A stretch of 64,000 nt of DNA, from contig NZ_JAVIWJ010000001.1 of the NCBI RefSeq assembly GCF_034314105.1, positions 3,411,501 to 3,475,500 of the forward strand, read 5' to 3'. This DNA comes from Pseudomonas sp. AB6. GTDB lineage: Bacteria > Pseudomonadota > Gammaproteobacteria > Pseudomonadales > Pseudomonadaceae. Shown here one piece after another: positions 46,005 through 55,436 of this stretch; within the stretch, counting starts at the first letter, position 1, and every line of letters begins with the position of its first letter. The notes beneath the pieces were generated by a model. The model had not been told where the DNA came from, ran no database searches, and saw only the letters and a list, made by a program, of their open reading frames with translations. A program made the translations under genes and the position numbers.

Positions 46005-48251
46005 TTATACGGTCGGCGCCGGGCTCTCCGATCCGTCGCCATTGGTCACCGTAGGTTTGGCGAGCGCCGGTTGTTCTTCAACGCCAGGCTCACGTTGGGG
46101 GCTCATGACCATCTGTGGATAAGTTTGGGCAAAATGCACATTCGAGGTTTTATCCACAAGCTTTTTCAACCGCTCGTTGAACGCACGGCTCACGCCATAT
46201 TGCCCGCCCGAAACGGTGCGGAATTGCGCAGTCAATACGACGCCATTGAGGTCCATGCGGTCCAGACCGAACACTTCCAACGGCCCTTGCAGATTGCTGC
46301 TGAGCAACAAGTCATCACTGATGGAGCTACCCGCCTCGCGAATCAACGCCATGGCCGAATCGATGTCGGTGTCATACGTGAACTGCACGGCAAAAAACGC
46401 GTAGGCGAATTGCCTGGATTGGTTGGTCACCGCCTTAATCTGTCCAAACGGCACCGAATGCACAAACCCTTTGCCGTCGCGCAAGCGCAGGGTGCGAATG
46501 GTCAAGCTTTCAACGGTTCCGGAGTGCCCGGAATCCAGGACTACCCAATCGCCGATGGAAATGGTGTCTTCGATGATGATGAACAATCCGGTGATCACGT
46601 CTTGAACCAGTTGCTGCGAACCAAAACCGATGGCTAAGCCGACTACACCGGCACCGGCCAGAAGGGGCGCGACGTTAATTCCGAGATTGGCCATGGTGGT
46701 GATCGCACATATCACCAGCAGAATGATTTTTATCGCGTTGCGCAACAGCGGCAAAATGGTTTTTATCCGGGTGCTGGGCTGATGCGAAGAGCGTTTGTTC
46801 ATCGGCGGCTTTAGGGCTTCCTGAATCGCCGTATCGAGGATTACCCACAGCAACCAGGTGACCAGGAAGATCAGACCAATCCGACTCAGAGAATCACTGA
46901 TAGCTCGGCCAACGGTATTGCCTTGAGCAAACTCCAGCAGCGAAAAACCCCAAATACGCGCCAACACTTCAATAAACGTCACCGCCAATGCGATGCGCAG
47001 CACTGCATGCAGCAGGCTTAGTAAACGAGTTTTATACACATGATCGTTGCGATCATTTGTCTGCAACGGTTTGAACAGGTGCTGAAACACCGTGCTCAAA
47101 AACACGGTGGAAATCAATAGGACGGTGGTCAGTAATGCACAGCGCAGAGCCTTTTGGCTGTCTTGGCCAGCGCCAATCAGGTGGATCGCCGAGACCAGAA
47201 TCATCAACAGAATCGGCAGGTACCATACGCTGGAAAATATGTTCAGAGACTCTTGCAGCGCAGGTTGCCGCAAGCGGCCCGCCAACGAACGATCGCGAAT
47301 CAAGTGCGCAACCGGGCGCCGTAATTTGATTACCAGCATGCAAAACACTACCGACGCAAACAGCCCGGTGAACACCGCGATGCTACTGGTGATATTGCTG
47401 CCCAACTGACGAGAGATCTGCGGGCTGGTCAGCGCATCGCTCAGCGCCGCGAGAAAGCCAATCAAGAATAGGGGTCGTGGACTGTATTGGCGGATGATGC
47501 GCACCGCAACGCGCTTGTGTCCGGCGTTGAACATCACGATGACGCACAGGATCACTGACGTCGAGACGATGCCGCTGCTGGTGGCATAGGCGAAGCACAG
47601 CGCCAAAGCCCGACCTACTGAAGCTTGCAGAAAATGGCTGACGTATAACGTCAACGGCAGGCTGATCACCGCAGGTAATGTGTACGCCAGCAAGTAGCTC
47701 AGCAGTGCTTGCGGACGGTATCGCGTGGCAAGGAATCGGTGCTGGTTGAGGCGCGCGGTAAAGAAGCGTCCTGTCAGCAAAAGCATCACAAACGCGCCCA
47801 TCCACACCGCCGAGAGCACCAGAAAGTCACCGGCGATGCTGACCTTCGAGCGCGAGGTACGCTGATTCACCAGAACATCTATTTCATCGGCGGCGCGATC
47901 TGCTCGCAAGCGCCAAGCGTCAATCAGGTTGTTGTCCAGATCAATATTATTTTGGACGTTATCGATGCTGGAGCTTATGGCCCCCAACAAACCACCCTGC
48001 ACCAGGATCTCAGGTTTGGCGGGAATCGCTACGGGAGCGACAGGTACGGGTATAGCCGCAGCAGGAGTAGCCGGGGCGGTCTTTGGTGCGGCGGGTGCTG
48101 CCGGTGCAGTGGTGGCTGCATCAGCTGCCGTGGCGGGCGTTGCAATCCCCACAGCATCAAGTACAAACCCCGGAAGTTCAGCAGCCTGCACGTTGAAAAT
48201 ACCCGCGCAGAACAGAATGCACATCAGCGAAATGGTCTTGAACTTCAACAA
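46005..48251 (-). CDS. MscS-family mechanosensitive channel with large N-terminal membrane domain
   Basis: A 748-residue inner-membrane protein. It has a signal peptide (MLKFKTISLMCILFCAGIFNVQA), an Ala/Pro-rich periplasmic linker (about 38-75), then about ten hydrophobic helices. The C-terminal MscS core (about 520-720) has the pore-helix stretch GINVAPLLAGAGVVGLAIGFG and the beta domain IEDTISIGDWVVLDSG. It starts at TTG with GGAGG ten bases upstream, which gives a good signal peptide n-region. Such large MscS relatives may release solutes under osmotic shock or have ligand-gated roles; the stimulus is unknown. Confidence 0.9.
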   Translation of the reverse strand: MLKFKTISLMCILFCAGIFNVQAAELPGFVLDAVGIATPATAADAATTAPAAPAAPKTAPATPAAAIPVPVAPVAIPAKPEILVQGGLLGAISSSIDNVQNNIDLDNNLIDAWRLRADRAADEIDVLVNQRTSRSKVSIAGDFLVLSAVWMGAFVMLLLTGRFFTARLNQHRFLATRYRPQALLSYLLAYTLPAVISLPLTLYVSHFLQASVGRALALCFAYATSSGIVSTSVILCVIVMFNAGHKRVAVRIIRQYSPRPLFLIGFLAALSDALTSPQISRQLGSNITSSIAVFTGLFASVVFCMLVIKLRRPVAHLIRDRSLAGRLRQPALQESLNIFSSVWYLPILLMILVSAIHLIGAGQDSQKALRCALLTTVLLISTVFLSTVFQHLFKPLQTNDRNDHVYKTRLLSLLHAVLRIALAVTFIEVLARIWGFSLLEFAQGNTVGRAISDSLSRIGLIFLVTWLLWVILDTAIQEALKPPMNKRSSHQPSTRIKTILPLLRNAIKIILLVICAITTMANLGINVAPLLAGAGVVGLAIGFGSQQLVQDVITGLFIIIEDTISIGDWVVLDSGHSGTVESLTIRTLRLRDGKGFVHSVPFGQIKAVTNQSRQFAYAFFAVQFTYDTDIDSAMALIREAGSSISDDLLLSSNLQGPLEVFGLDRMDLNGVVLTAQFRTVSGGQYGVSRAFNERLKKLVDKTSNVHFAQTYPQMVMSPQREPGVEEQPALAKPTVTNGDGSESPAPTV

Positions 48252-48480
48252 AACTCTGGCCCCTCCAACGTTTGATACACCCGTGAATGTGAAGCACTTT
48301 GGAACTGATCGATATTAGCTCGCCAAGTTCGGTTCACATTGCTTATGGTCATGCAGCTTTCGAAAAAACAGGCTCTATCGCCGTCCGTAAGCAGCTGCGA
48401 ACCTTTTGCCGCGTCGGCTCGTCGTAGCTTGATAACGCTGAAGTTGTAACAGCATTACGGTCTGGTCGAGGTGACATTCA

Positions 48481-50832
48481 ATGCTTATTCATCCCAAAGC
48501 ACGTTATAAGCCCTACGAATCATCGTCTGGGGGCTGGGGCTCAGCAAAATCGGTGATGGAAATTCTCTGGCGTGAGCAAGCACTCGCCAAGGCGCCCAGC
48601 GCACTGTTTAAACAAAACAAGCCCGGCGGATTTGCGTGCGTCAGTTGTGCGTGGGCCAAACCCGGGAAACCGCATCATCTGGAGTTTTGTGAAAACGGTG
48701 CTAAAGCCACCGCTTGGGAGTTGACCTCGCTCAAAACCAGCCCCGAGTTTTTTAAGCGGCATACGGTCAGCGAACTGCTGCAATGGGCCGATTACGACCT
48801 CGAACAGCACGGACGTCTGACTCATCCGCTACGTTATGACCGCACCAGTGATAAATACCTGGAAACCACTTGGGAAGAAGCCTATCGCGAGATCGGCGCG
48901 CAACTGCGGGCCATGGACCCTGAAAGCGTAGTGTTTTATGCCTCGGGCCGCGCCTCGCTGGAAACATCGTTCATGTATCAGCTGTATGCCCGGGCTTATG
49001 GCAGCAACAACCTGCCCGACAGCTCAAACATGTGCCACGAAAGCACTTCAGTAGGTTTGCAAGAAAGTATTGGAGTCCCGGTCGGGACGGTAACGCTGGC
49101 GGATTTCGAGTTAACGGACTGCATCTTTTTCTTCGGCCAAAACGTTGGCAGCAATAGCCCGCGCATGCTTCACCCGTTACAGGAGGCGCGCAAGCGGGAC
49201 GTGCCAATTATCACCTTCAACCCCCTACGCGAGCGTGGACTGGAGCGCTTCGTCAATCCGCAATCGCCCATTGAAATGCTCGGTCCTGAATCCACCGTCA
49301 TTAGCACCCAATACCATCAGGTAGCCATTGGCGGCGACACCGCCGCCGTGATGGGTATCGCCAAAGCGTTGTTTGAGATGGACAAAGCGGCGCTGATCAA
49401 GGGCGAACCGGGGGTCATTGATCAAGCGTTTATCGCCGAGCACACCGAAGGTTTTAACGAGTTTGCCGTCGCCGCTCGCGGCTGCGATTGGAGCGCCCTG
49501 GAAGCCCGTGCCGGGCTTTCGCGCTCGGCGATGGAGGCGGCGGCCACGGTGTACGCCCGCAGCCAACGCACGATGTTCGTGTATGGAATGGGCCTGACTC
49601 AGCATCGCCACGGCGTGGAAAACGTGCAGATGCTGGTCAACCTCCTGCTGCTGCGCGGCAACATTGGCAAACCCGGTGCCGGCATTTGCCCAGTGCGTGG
49701 GCATTCGAACGTGCAAGGTCAGCGCACGGTTGGCATCACCGAGGATCCGAAAAAAGTCCCTGTGGATAAGATCGAAGCGCTGTTCGGTTTCCACGTACCG
49801 GAGAAAAAGGGCCTGTGCACGGTGGATGCCTGCGAGGGCATTCTCGACGGCAGCGTGCGTGGCTTCATCGGTCTGGGCGGTAATTTCCTGCGCGCGGTTC
49901 CCGATACCTCGCGCATGGAACCCGCTTGGGGAAACTTGCAGTTAAATGTACAAATTGCGACCAAGCTCAATCGCACTCACTTGGTGACCGGCAAACAGAA
50001 TTGGCTGCTGCCGTGTTTGGGCCGAATCGAAATCGATCGGCAAAACGGCAAGGCCCAGGCTTACAGCACAGAAGACAGTACCGGGTGTATCCACGGCTGG
50101 TGGGGCAATAGCGAGCCAGCGAGCGAACACCTTCGATCAGAAACAGCGATCATTGCCGGATTGGCTGTCGCAACGTTGTATGGCATTGAACGTGTCGACT
50201 GGGACGCGTGGCGCGGCGACTACGCGAAGATCCGCTTAGCTATTGCTGAAATTTATCCAGAAATATTTCACGACATGGAAACCCGAATGTGGGAACCCGG
50301 TGGCTTTCACCGGCCTATTGCGGCAGCCGAGCGAAAGTGGAAAACCCCCAGCGAATGCGCGCAGTTCATTGTCCCGAAGAGCTTGGACGAAAATACCGAC
50401 GTCAGTCCCGGACTCCAGCGGCGCGACGTTCTGCAACTGATGACGCTGCGCAGCAATGATCAATTCAACACCACAATTTATGGCTATGAAGACCGCTTCC
50501 GAGGAATAAGTGGCACTCGCAAAGTGATCTTCATGAACCGAAACGACATCGTACGTTTAGGGTTCGTCGTCGGGGACTGGGTCATGCTCACCACGGCTGT
50601 CGAGCTGGAAGTAATTCGGGAAGCAGGACCGATGCAAATTGTCGCGTATGACATTCCCGAAGGCTGCAGCGCGGGCTATTACCCGGAATGTAATCCACTG
50701 GTTCCACTCTGGCACCATGCCGAGCGAAGCAAAGTGCCGGCTGCGAAATCAGTGCCTATTACCCTGCGCAAAACCAAACCGGAGCCTGAAGACCTTGAAC
50801 ATGCGGTGCCGGACAAGGACCAGATTCATTGA
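48481..50832 (+). CDS. FdhF/YdeP-family molybdopterin oxidoreductase
   Basis: A 783-residue member of the DMSO-reductase superfamily, closest in style to E. coli YdeP. It has C53, C56 and C70 near the N-terminus (FACVSCAW...EFCENG) rather than a full four-cysteine 4Fe-4S ferredoxin motif. Molybdopterin-domain text includes VVFYASGRASLETSFMYQLYAR and DSSNMCHEST. A C-terminal molydopterin-dinucleotide-binding domain follows (about 650-770). The substrate is unknown; YdeP is tied to acid resistance. GAGGTGAC precedes the start. TetR, moaA and mobA genes follow, linking it to cofactor supply. Confidence 0.88.
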   Translation: MLIHPKARYKPYESSSGGWGSAKSVMEILWREQALAKAPSALFKQNKPGGFACVSCAWAKPGKPHHLEFCENGAKATAWELTSLKTSPEFFKRHTVSELLQWADYDLEQHGRLTHPLRYDRTSDKYLETTWEEAYREIGAQLRAMDPESVVFYASGRASLETSFMYQLYARAYGSNNLPDSSNMCHESTSVGLQESIGVPVGTVTLADFELTDCIFFFGQNVGSNSPRMLHPLQEARKRDVPIITFNPLRERGLERFVNPQSPIEMLGPESTVISTQYHQVAIGGDTAAVMGIAKALFEMDKAALIKGEPGVIDQAFIAEHTEGFNEFAVAARGCDWSALEARAGLSRSAMEAAATVYARSQRTMFVYGMGLTQHRHGVENVQMLVNLLLLRGNIGKPGAGICPVRGHSNVQGQRTVGITEDPKKVPVDKIEALFGFHVPEKKGLCTVDACEGILDGSVRGFIGLGGNFLRAVPDTSRMEPAWGNLQLNVQIATKLNRTHLVTGKQNWLLPCLGRIEIDRQNGKAQAYSTEDSTGCIHGWWGNSEPASEHLRSETAIIAGLAVATLYGIERVDWDAWRGDYAKIRLAIAEIYPEIFHDMETRMWEPGGFHRPIAAAERKWKTPSECAQFIVPKSLDENTDVSPGLQRRDVLQLMTLRSNDQFNTTIYGYEDRFRGISGTRKVIFMNRNDIVRLGFVVGDWVMLTTAVELEVIREAGPMQIVAYDIPEGCSAGYYPECNPLVPLWHHAERSKVPAAKSVPITLRKTKPEPEDLEHAVPDKDQIH

Positions 50833-50861
50833 GATTCCTACGGACATTTTAGTTCTACTAC

Positions 50862-50890
50862 TTGACCAAGGAGAACGATCGTTCTACCAT
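50862..50890 (+). promoter_or_regulatory. TetR-gene promoter with embedded palindromic operator
   Basis: TTGACC (50862-50867) and TACCAT (50885-50890) are spaced by exactly 17 bases. The spacer contains the perfect 14-bp palindrome AGAACGATCGTTCT (50872-50885), typical of a TetR-family operator. The predicted start falls at about 50896-50898, essentially on the ATG of the regulator. Confidence 0.7.
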
Positions 50891-50897
50891 CCCCAAC

Positions 50898-51461
50898 ATG
50901 AACACACAGCCCCATTCAGATATCCGCGACACCGTTCTTAAAACAGCAGAACAACTTATTTACCAACATGGAATTCACGCCACCGGCATGGACCTGCTGG
51001 TGAGAACCTCGGGGGTCTCGCGCAAAAGTATTTATCGGTACTTCGGCACCAAAGATGACATCGCGGCTCACGCGTTAATGGCCCGAGATATTCGCTGGAT
51101 GGCGTGGTTCAGGACTGAAGTCGATAAAGCCCCCACTCCCGAGGCCCGTATTCTCAATCTGTTTACAGTGCTTAAAGGCTGGTTTCTCAGCGATGGCTTT
51201 CGTGGCTGCGCCTTCATCAATACCGCAGGTGAAGTCGGTGACCCTACCGACCCTGTTCGTTTGATTGCCAAAGAACACAAACAGAAGTTGCTGGATTACA
51301 CGCTGGAACTATGTGGAGCGCTGGCGGTGGTTGCCCCTATAACTTTGGCCAAACAACTGCTGATATTGATGGATGGCGCAATTACCGTGGCGCGTGTCAT
51401 GGGCGATCCGACCTCGGCAGATAACGCGCGTGACATTGCTCGACGTCTGCTGGATACCTGA
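50898..51461 (+). CDS. TetR-family transcriptional regulator
   Basis: A 187-residue TetR repressor. The helix-turn-helix (about 30-52: [28 protein letters not shown]) is followed by a variable ligand-binding domain with [14 protein letters not shown] choose ATG 50898 because the promoter predicted at 50862-50890 starts transcription there, implying a leaderless or nearly leaderless message. The AAGGAG at 50868 is too far from it to serve. The longer TTG frame would begin at the -35 box. It probably represses itself and perhaps the following gene. Confidence 0.9.
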   Translation: MNTQPHSDIRDTVLKTAEQLIYQHGIHATGMDLLVRTSGVSRKSIYRYFGTKDDIAAHALMARDIRWMAWFRTEVDKAPTPEARILNLFTVLKGWFLSDGFRGCAFINTAGEVGDPTDPVRLIAKEHKQKLLDYTLELCGALAVVAPITLAKQLLILMDGAITVARVMGDPTSADNARDIARRLLDT

Positions 51462-51474
51462 TGCCAAACAGAAT

Positions 51475-51491
51475 TTGGAGGCCTCCTCCAA
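51475..51491. repeat. Inverted repeat between TetR and NTF2-fold genes
   Basis: TTGGAGG-CCT-CCTCCAA is a perfect 7-bp inverted repeat 41 bp before the next start. It is a possible operator or short hairpin. Confidence 0.5.
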
Positions 51492-51531
51492 TTTGCTAAA
51501 CCGGCATGCGTTTTTAACTGGAGACCTAGTA

Positions 51532-52008
51532 ATGCCTAACGCCGAAACTCGTCCACCGTTACCTCCGTTTACCCGCGAGTCTGCCACGTTGAAAGTTCGC
51601 TTGGCTGAAGATGGCTGGAACGGCCGCGACCCGGAAAAAGTCTCGCTGGCTTACACCCTTGATACCAAATGGCGTAATCGAGCGGAGTTCGCCGTTAACC
51701 GCGAAGAAGCCAAGGGGTTTTTGACTCGCAAATGGGCTAAGGAGCTGGATTATCGCTTGATCAAGGAACTGTGGGCCTTCACTGATAATCGTATTGCGGT
51801 GAGGTACTCCTACGAATGGCATGACGACTCAGGTAATTGGTTTCGCTCATACGGTAACGAAAACTGGGAGTTTGCTGAGAACGGTTTGATGGCTAATCGA
51901 TTTGCGTGCGTCAACGACATGCCGATTAAAGAGTCCGAACGCAAATTCCATTGGCCGCTGGGCCGCCGTCCAGACGATCACCCAAGCCTCTCCGACCTCG
52001 GCCTATAG
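51532..52008 (+). CDS. DUF1348 / NTF2-fold (SnoaL-like) protein
   Basis: A 158-residue single-domain protein of the DUF1348 group with an NTF2-like cone fold ([45 protein letters not shown]). The family is often annotated as nuclear-transport-factor-2-like and has no settled reaction; some NTF2-fold proteins are small isomerases or hydrolases. ATG 51532 has GGAG eight bases upstream. It follows the TetR gene and is a natural candidate target of it. Confidence 0.88.
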   Translation: MPNAETRPPLPPFTRESATLKVRLAEDGWNGRDPEKVSLAYTLDTKWRNRAEFAVNREEAKGFLTRKWAKELDYRLIKELWAFTDNRIAVRYSYEWHDDSGNWFRSYGNENWEFAENGLMANRFACVNDMPIKESERKFHWPLGRRPDDHPSLSDLGL

Positions 52009-52179
52009 CGCGCAGCATCGGCTGTAGCCAACACGGAGGCTGGTCGATAGATGCCATCTATCATGTCTTCATCAATAGCTATTTGATAAATACCTTTCAG
52101 CCGCTTAGGCTCGCACGGTCAAGACCGTCTGACGGTTAACTCACATTAGCGCGCTCAGTTTTGAGCGAACGAGGTGTCA

Positions 52180-53178
52180 TTGCACGATCAGATCTTGATG
52201 GACAGCTACTCTCGCAAGGTTGATTACTTGCGAATGTCGGTGACTGATCGTTGCGATTTTCGCTGCGTCTATTGCATGGCCGAAGACATGGAGTTTTTGC
52301 CGCGCCAACGCATCCTGACCCTGGAAGAAATTTTTCAGCTGGCCGAACGCTTCGTTGCCCTAGGCACCCGCAAAATTCGCCTGACCGGTGGTGAGCCGCT
52401 GGTTCGTCCTGGCGTGGTCGAGCTGTGTCGGCAAATCGCCGCACTACCCGGCTTGCGCGAGCTGTGCATGACCACTAACGGATCGCAATTGGGCAAATTG
52501 GCTGGGCCACTATTCGATGCCGGCCTCAAGCGCCTAAACGTCAGCCTCGACAGCCTCAACCCTGAGCGCTTTCGTGAATTGACCCGCACCGGCGACCTGA
52601 ACAAAGTGATTGCCGGTATCGATGCCGCCAACGCCGCCGGGTTTACCCATACCAAGCTCAACTGCGTGGTGATGAAGGGCCGCAACGATCACGAAGTCAA
52701 AGATCTGGTCAGCTTCGCCATCGATCGAAAACTCGACATCACGTTCATCGAGGAAATGCCGTTGGGCATCATCAGTGAGCACAGCCGCGCCGATTCTTTT
52801 TTCTCCAGCGCTCAAGTACGAGAACTTATCGCCCAACGCTACACCTTGATTGAATCCGCAGAATCAACCCAGGGCCCCTCGCGTTATTGGCGCTTGGCCG
52901 AGGCGCCAGAGATTCGGATCGGCTTCATTTCGCCCCACAGTCATAACTTCTGCGCCACCTGCAACAGGGTGCGCTTAACTGTGGAAGGCCGTTTGTTGTT
53001 GTGTTTGGGTAATGAGCATTCGGTGGACCTGAAAACCGTATTGCGCAGCCATCCGGGTCAGCCGCAGAAACTGGAAAAAGCCATCATCGACGCCATGCAA
53101 CTCAAGCCCTACAGCCATAACTTCGAAATCAACGATGATGTTCAGGTCGTGCGATTCATGAACATGACGGGCGGCTAG
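52180..53178 (+). CDS. moaA: GTP 3',8-cyclase MoaA
   Basis: A 332-residue radical-SAM enzyme that starts molybdopterin synthesis from GTP. The SAM cluster is CDFRCVYC (C25, C29, C32), close to E. coli numbering when the TTG at 52180 (GAGG five bases upstream) is used. GTG 52174 and ATG 52198 are alternatives. The second cluster is [18 protein letters not shown] and the chain ends MTGG, the double glycine needed for activity. Other moa/moe genes are not in the window. It lies beside a molybdoenzyme gene and mobA. Confidence 0.94.
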   Translation: MHDQILMDSYSRKVDYLRMSVTDRCDFRCVYCMAEDMEFLPRQRILTLEEIFQLAERFVALGTRKIRLTGGEPLVRPGVVELCRQIAALPGLRELCMTTNGSQLGKLAGPLFDAGLKRLNVSLDSLNPERFRELTRTGDLNKVIAGIDAANAAGFTHTKLNCVVMKGRNDHEVKDLVSFAIDRKLDITFIEEMPLGIISEHSRADSFFSSAQVRELIAQRYTLIESAESTQGPSRYWRLAEAPEIRIGFISPHSHNFCATCNRVRLTVEGRLLLCLGNEHSVDLKTVLRSHPGQPQKLEKAIIDAMQLKPYSHNFEINDDVQVVRFMNMTGG

Positions 53179-53222
53179 TGCCGCTGTCTTGAACCGCTTT
53201 TGCTGCACAGCCAGGCGCCACC

Positions 53223-53804
53223 ATGATCATTTCTCCACGTGACAACCCGTGTTCGATCCTGTTACTGGCCGGTGGCCGAGGGCAGCGTATGGGCGGCCAG
53301 GACAAGGGGCTGATGCTGTGGAATGGACAGCCATTGATTACGTATGTGCACGAGGTTGTCAGGCCGCTGACAACCCATGTGATTATTTCCTGCAACCGGA
53401 ATCAGTCGAGCTATGCGGCGTTTGCGGATCAGCTAGTGGGCGATGAACAACAGGATTTTCCGGGACCGCTGGCGGGTGTTCTGGCGGGACTCGGGGTTGC
53501 TCGTCATCCATGGATGTTGGTGCTGGCGTGTGACGCGCCGAGAATTGACCGCGCTTTGATTGAACAACTGTTGCAAGGTGCTAGCTCCATGTCCTCCCCA
53601 TTAATGGTGCGGCAGGCGGGGCAGTGGCAGCCGATGTTTAGCTTGATTCCGACCGCGTTATTACCGGTGTTACGCGAATGCTGGGAGGCAGGCGAACGCA
53701 GCCTGTTGCGAGCGTTGCTGAGTCAGGATTTAAGGGCAATGGAATGCGCGCCTGATGATCCCCGACTGACCAACTTCAACACACCGGATTTGTTGGAAAC
53801 GTAA
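53223..53804 (+). CDS. mobA: Molybdenum cofactor guanylyltransferase
   Basis: A 193-residue MobA that joins GMP to molybdopterin to form the guanine dinucleotide cofactor used by DMSO-reductase-family enzymes such as the one encoded upstream. The nucleotide-binding loop LLLAGGRGQRMGGQDKGL and the metal-binding LACDAPRID are intact, and length matches the family. It follows moaA by 44 bp. Confidence 0.95.
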   Translation: MIISPRDNPCSILLLAGGRGQRMGGQDKGLMLWNGQPLITYVHEVVRPLTTHVIISCNRNQSSYAAFADQLVGDEQQDFPGPLAGVLAGLGVARHPWMLVLACDAPRIDRALIEQLLQGASSMSSPLMVRQAGQWQPMFSLIPTALLPVLRECWEAGERSLLRALLSQDLRAMECAPDDPRLTNFNTPDLLET

Positions 53805-53806
53805 AT

Positions 53807-53841
53807 CCGTGTCGCCTGCATTCGCGAAGCAGGCGACACGG
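53807..53841. terminator. Perfect 13-bp hairpin after mobA
   Basis: CCGTGTCGCCTGC and GCAGGCGACACGG are perfect reverse complements around ATTCGCGAA, starting two bases after the mobA stop. No T-run follows, so it may be a REP derivative serving as a message end. Confidence 0.6.
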
Positions 53842-53927
53842 TTGCCCAAGTCACTGCGTTGGTTCCTTCTTAGGCAGGCCTGCTCTCACCGGGCATCCCC
53901 CTGGCCAGATTCTAAGCCGTGCCCCGA

Positions 53928-55178
53928 TCAGCGCAACTGCGCCAAACACCCTTCAAGAATATCCAGCCCTTCGTTGAGCACATGCAGCTCGGTGGTCAGC
54001 GGCGGCAGCAAGCGGATGATGTGTCGCGCTTTGCCACTGGGCATCAACAGCAGGCCTTTGTTCCTGGCCGCTTCTAGCAGCGCGGCCAATTGGGCGGTGG
54101 CGGGCTCGCCTTCTAGGGTCATCAGTTCGATTCCGCGCATCGCGCCGACACCGGTCAAACGCCCGAGAAATGGCGAGCGCGCGGTGTCGATCCAATGTTG
54201 ATAACGGGTGGCTATGGCTTGGCTCTGGGTCTCACTCCACGCAGACAAGTTAGCGTCGGTCAATTGCTCCAGCGTCGCCAAACCTGCTGCGCAGGCGATG
54301 GGGTTGCCCGAATAGGTCCCGCCCAATCCGCCTTTAGGCAGCACGTCCATCAGCGCTTTTTTGCCGACTACCGCGCCAAGGGGCATTCCGCCCGCGATAC
54401 TTTTACCGAGTAGAAGCAGATCCGGTTCGATCCCCAATCGCGAAAAAGCGAAGCGCTCACCCGAGCGACCGAAGCCGGATTGAATTTCGTCGATGATCAG
54501 CAAGATACCTTTTTCATCGCAGAAAGCCCGCAGGGTTTGCGCGAACTCAATGTCCATCGCGAGAAATCCGGCTTCGCCCTGAATCGGTTCAAGAATGAAG
54601 CAGGCGATGTCGTTCACGTCGATTTCAACACTGAACAAACGATCCATGGCCTTCAAGGCTTCGGCGGCGGTAACGCCGTTATCTTTGCTCGGGTAAGGCA
54701 AGTGGTAGACCGGACCGGGCAGTACGCCGACTTTTTGTTTGTAAGGCGTCACTTTGCCGTTGAGGTTCAGGGTGGCGAGGGTTCGGCCGTGAAAGGCGCC
54801 GTCGAAGGCGATCACGGCCGTGCGACCGGTATAGCCACGGACGATTTTCAGCGCGTTTTCCGCCGCCTCGGCCCCACTGTTGGTGAGCATGCCACTGACC
54901 GGGTAACTCACCGGAATGAACGCTGCGAGCTGGGCCATGAATTGTTTATACGGGCTGTGGGGCACGGCGTTGAAGCAGTAATGGGTCAGTTTGGTGGCTT
55001 GTTCGCGAATGGCGTCGACGATACGCGGGTTGCAATGCCCAAGGTTCAAAACACCAATGCCGCCGACGAAGTCGATGTAGCGTTTGCCGTCTTCATCCCA
55101 GACTTCGGCGTTCTTGCCGTGGTCCAGGGTGATGGGGTGGACCCTGGAAATCGAACCGCTGATCGATGAATCGCTCAT
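53928..55178 (-). CDS. Class III aminotransferase, 2-aminoadipate transaminase-like
   Basis: A 416-residue PLP-dependent aminotransferase of the GABA/ornithine class. NSGAEAAENALK, AFDGAFHGRT, IIDEIQSGFGRSG and the PLP lysine in LLLGKSIAGGMPLG are present. Overall it is very like P. putida PP_4108, reported as a 2-aminoadipate transaminase in lysine catabolism (from memory), more so than GabT. ATG 55178 (MSDSSISG) is chosen over ATG 55196; neither has a strong ribosome site. It lies beside the IclR-controlled importer/dehydrogenase cluster and may handle its product. Confidence 0.85.
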   Translation of the reverse strand: MSDSSISGSISRVHPITLDHGKNAEVWDEDGKRYIDFVGGIGVLNLGHCNPRIVDAIREQATKLTHYCFNAVPHSPYKQFMAQLAAFIPVSYPVSGMLTNSGAEAAENALKIVRGYTGRTAVIAFDGAFHGRTLATLNLNGKVTPYKQKVGVLPGPVYHLPYPSKDNGVTAAEALKAMDRLFSVEIDVNDIACFILEPIQGEAGFLAMDIEFAQTLRAFCDEKGILLIIDEIQSGFGRSGERFAFSRLGIEPDLLLLGKSIAGGMPLGAVVGKKALMDVLPKGGLGGTYSGNPIACAAGLATLEQLTDANLSAWSETQSQAIATRYQHWIDTARSPFLGRLTGVGAMRGIELMTLEGEPATAQLAALLEAARNKGLLLMPSGKARHIIRLLPPLTTELHVLNEGLDILEGCLAQLR

Positions 55179-55330
55179 GCTTGGCTGCTCATACAAAAGA
55201 CTTCGTCAAAAAAGACAGTGGGTTATATAAGCGAGGAATACACACCGGTCACAAGCGAAATAAACTCGCGGGGTTATTCCTGAAATTCGTGAATGCCTAC
55301 TTCGATCAATGCGGGGACTCAGAGGCAAAG

Positions 55331-55395
55331 CTTCCCGAATGAATTCGGTCCTACAGAGATCAGGTTTATCTGTGGGACCGAATTTATTCGGGAAG
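55331..55395. repeat. REPIN-like inverted repeat pair
   Basis: Two 27-bp arms (55331-55357 and 55369-55395), CTTCCCGAATGAATTCGGTC... and its reverse complement, differ at only two positions. It is the same family as 35289-35356, 20 kb away. Confidence 0.85.
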
Positions 55396-55436
55396 GGAAC
55401 GACCCGGTGTTTCAGGCACATTGCGAAGCCTGCGAT

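Noticed and set aside
48006..48170. Ala/Pro-rich tract at the channel N-terminus as a tandem repeat
   Set aside because: The coding is compositionally biased but has no regular repeat unit; it looks like a flexible periplasmic linker.
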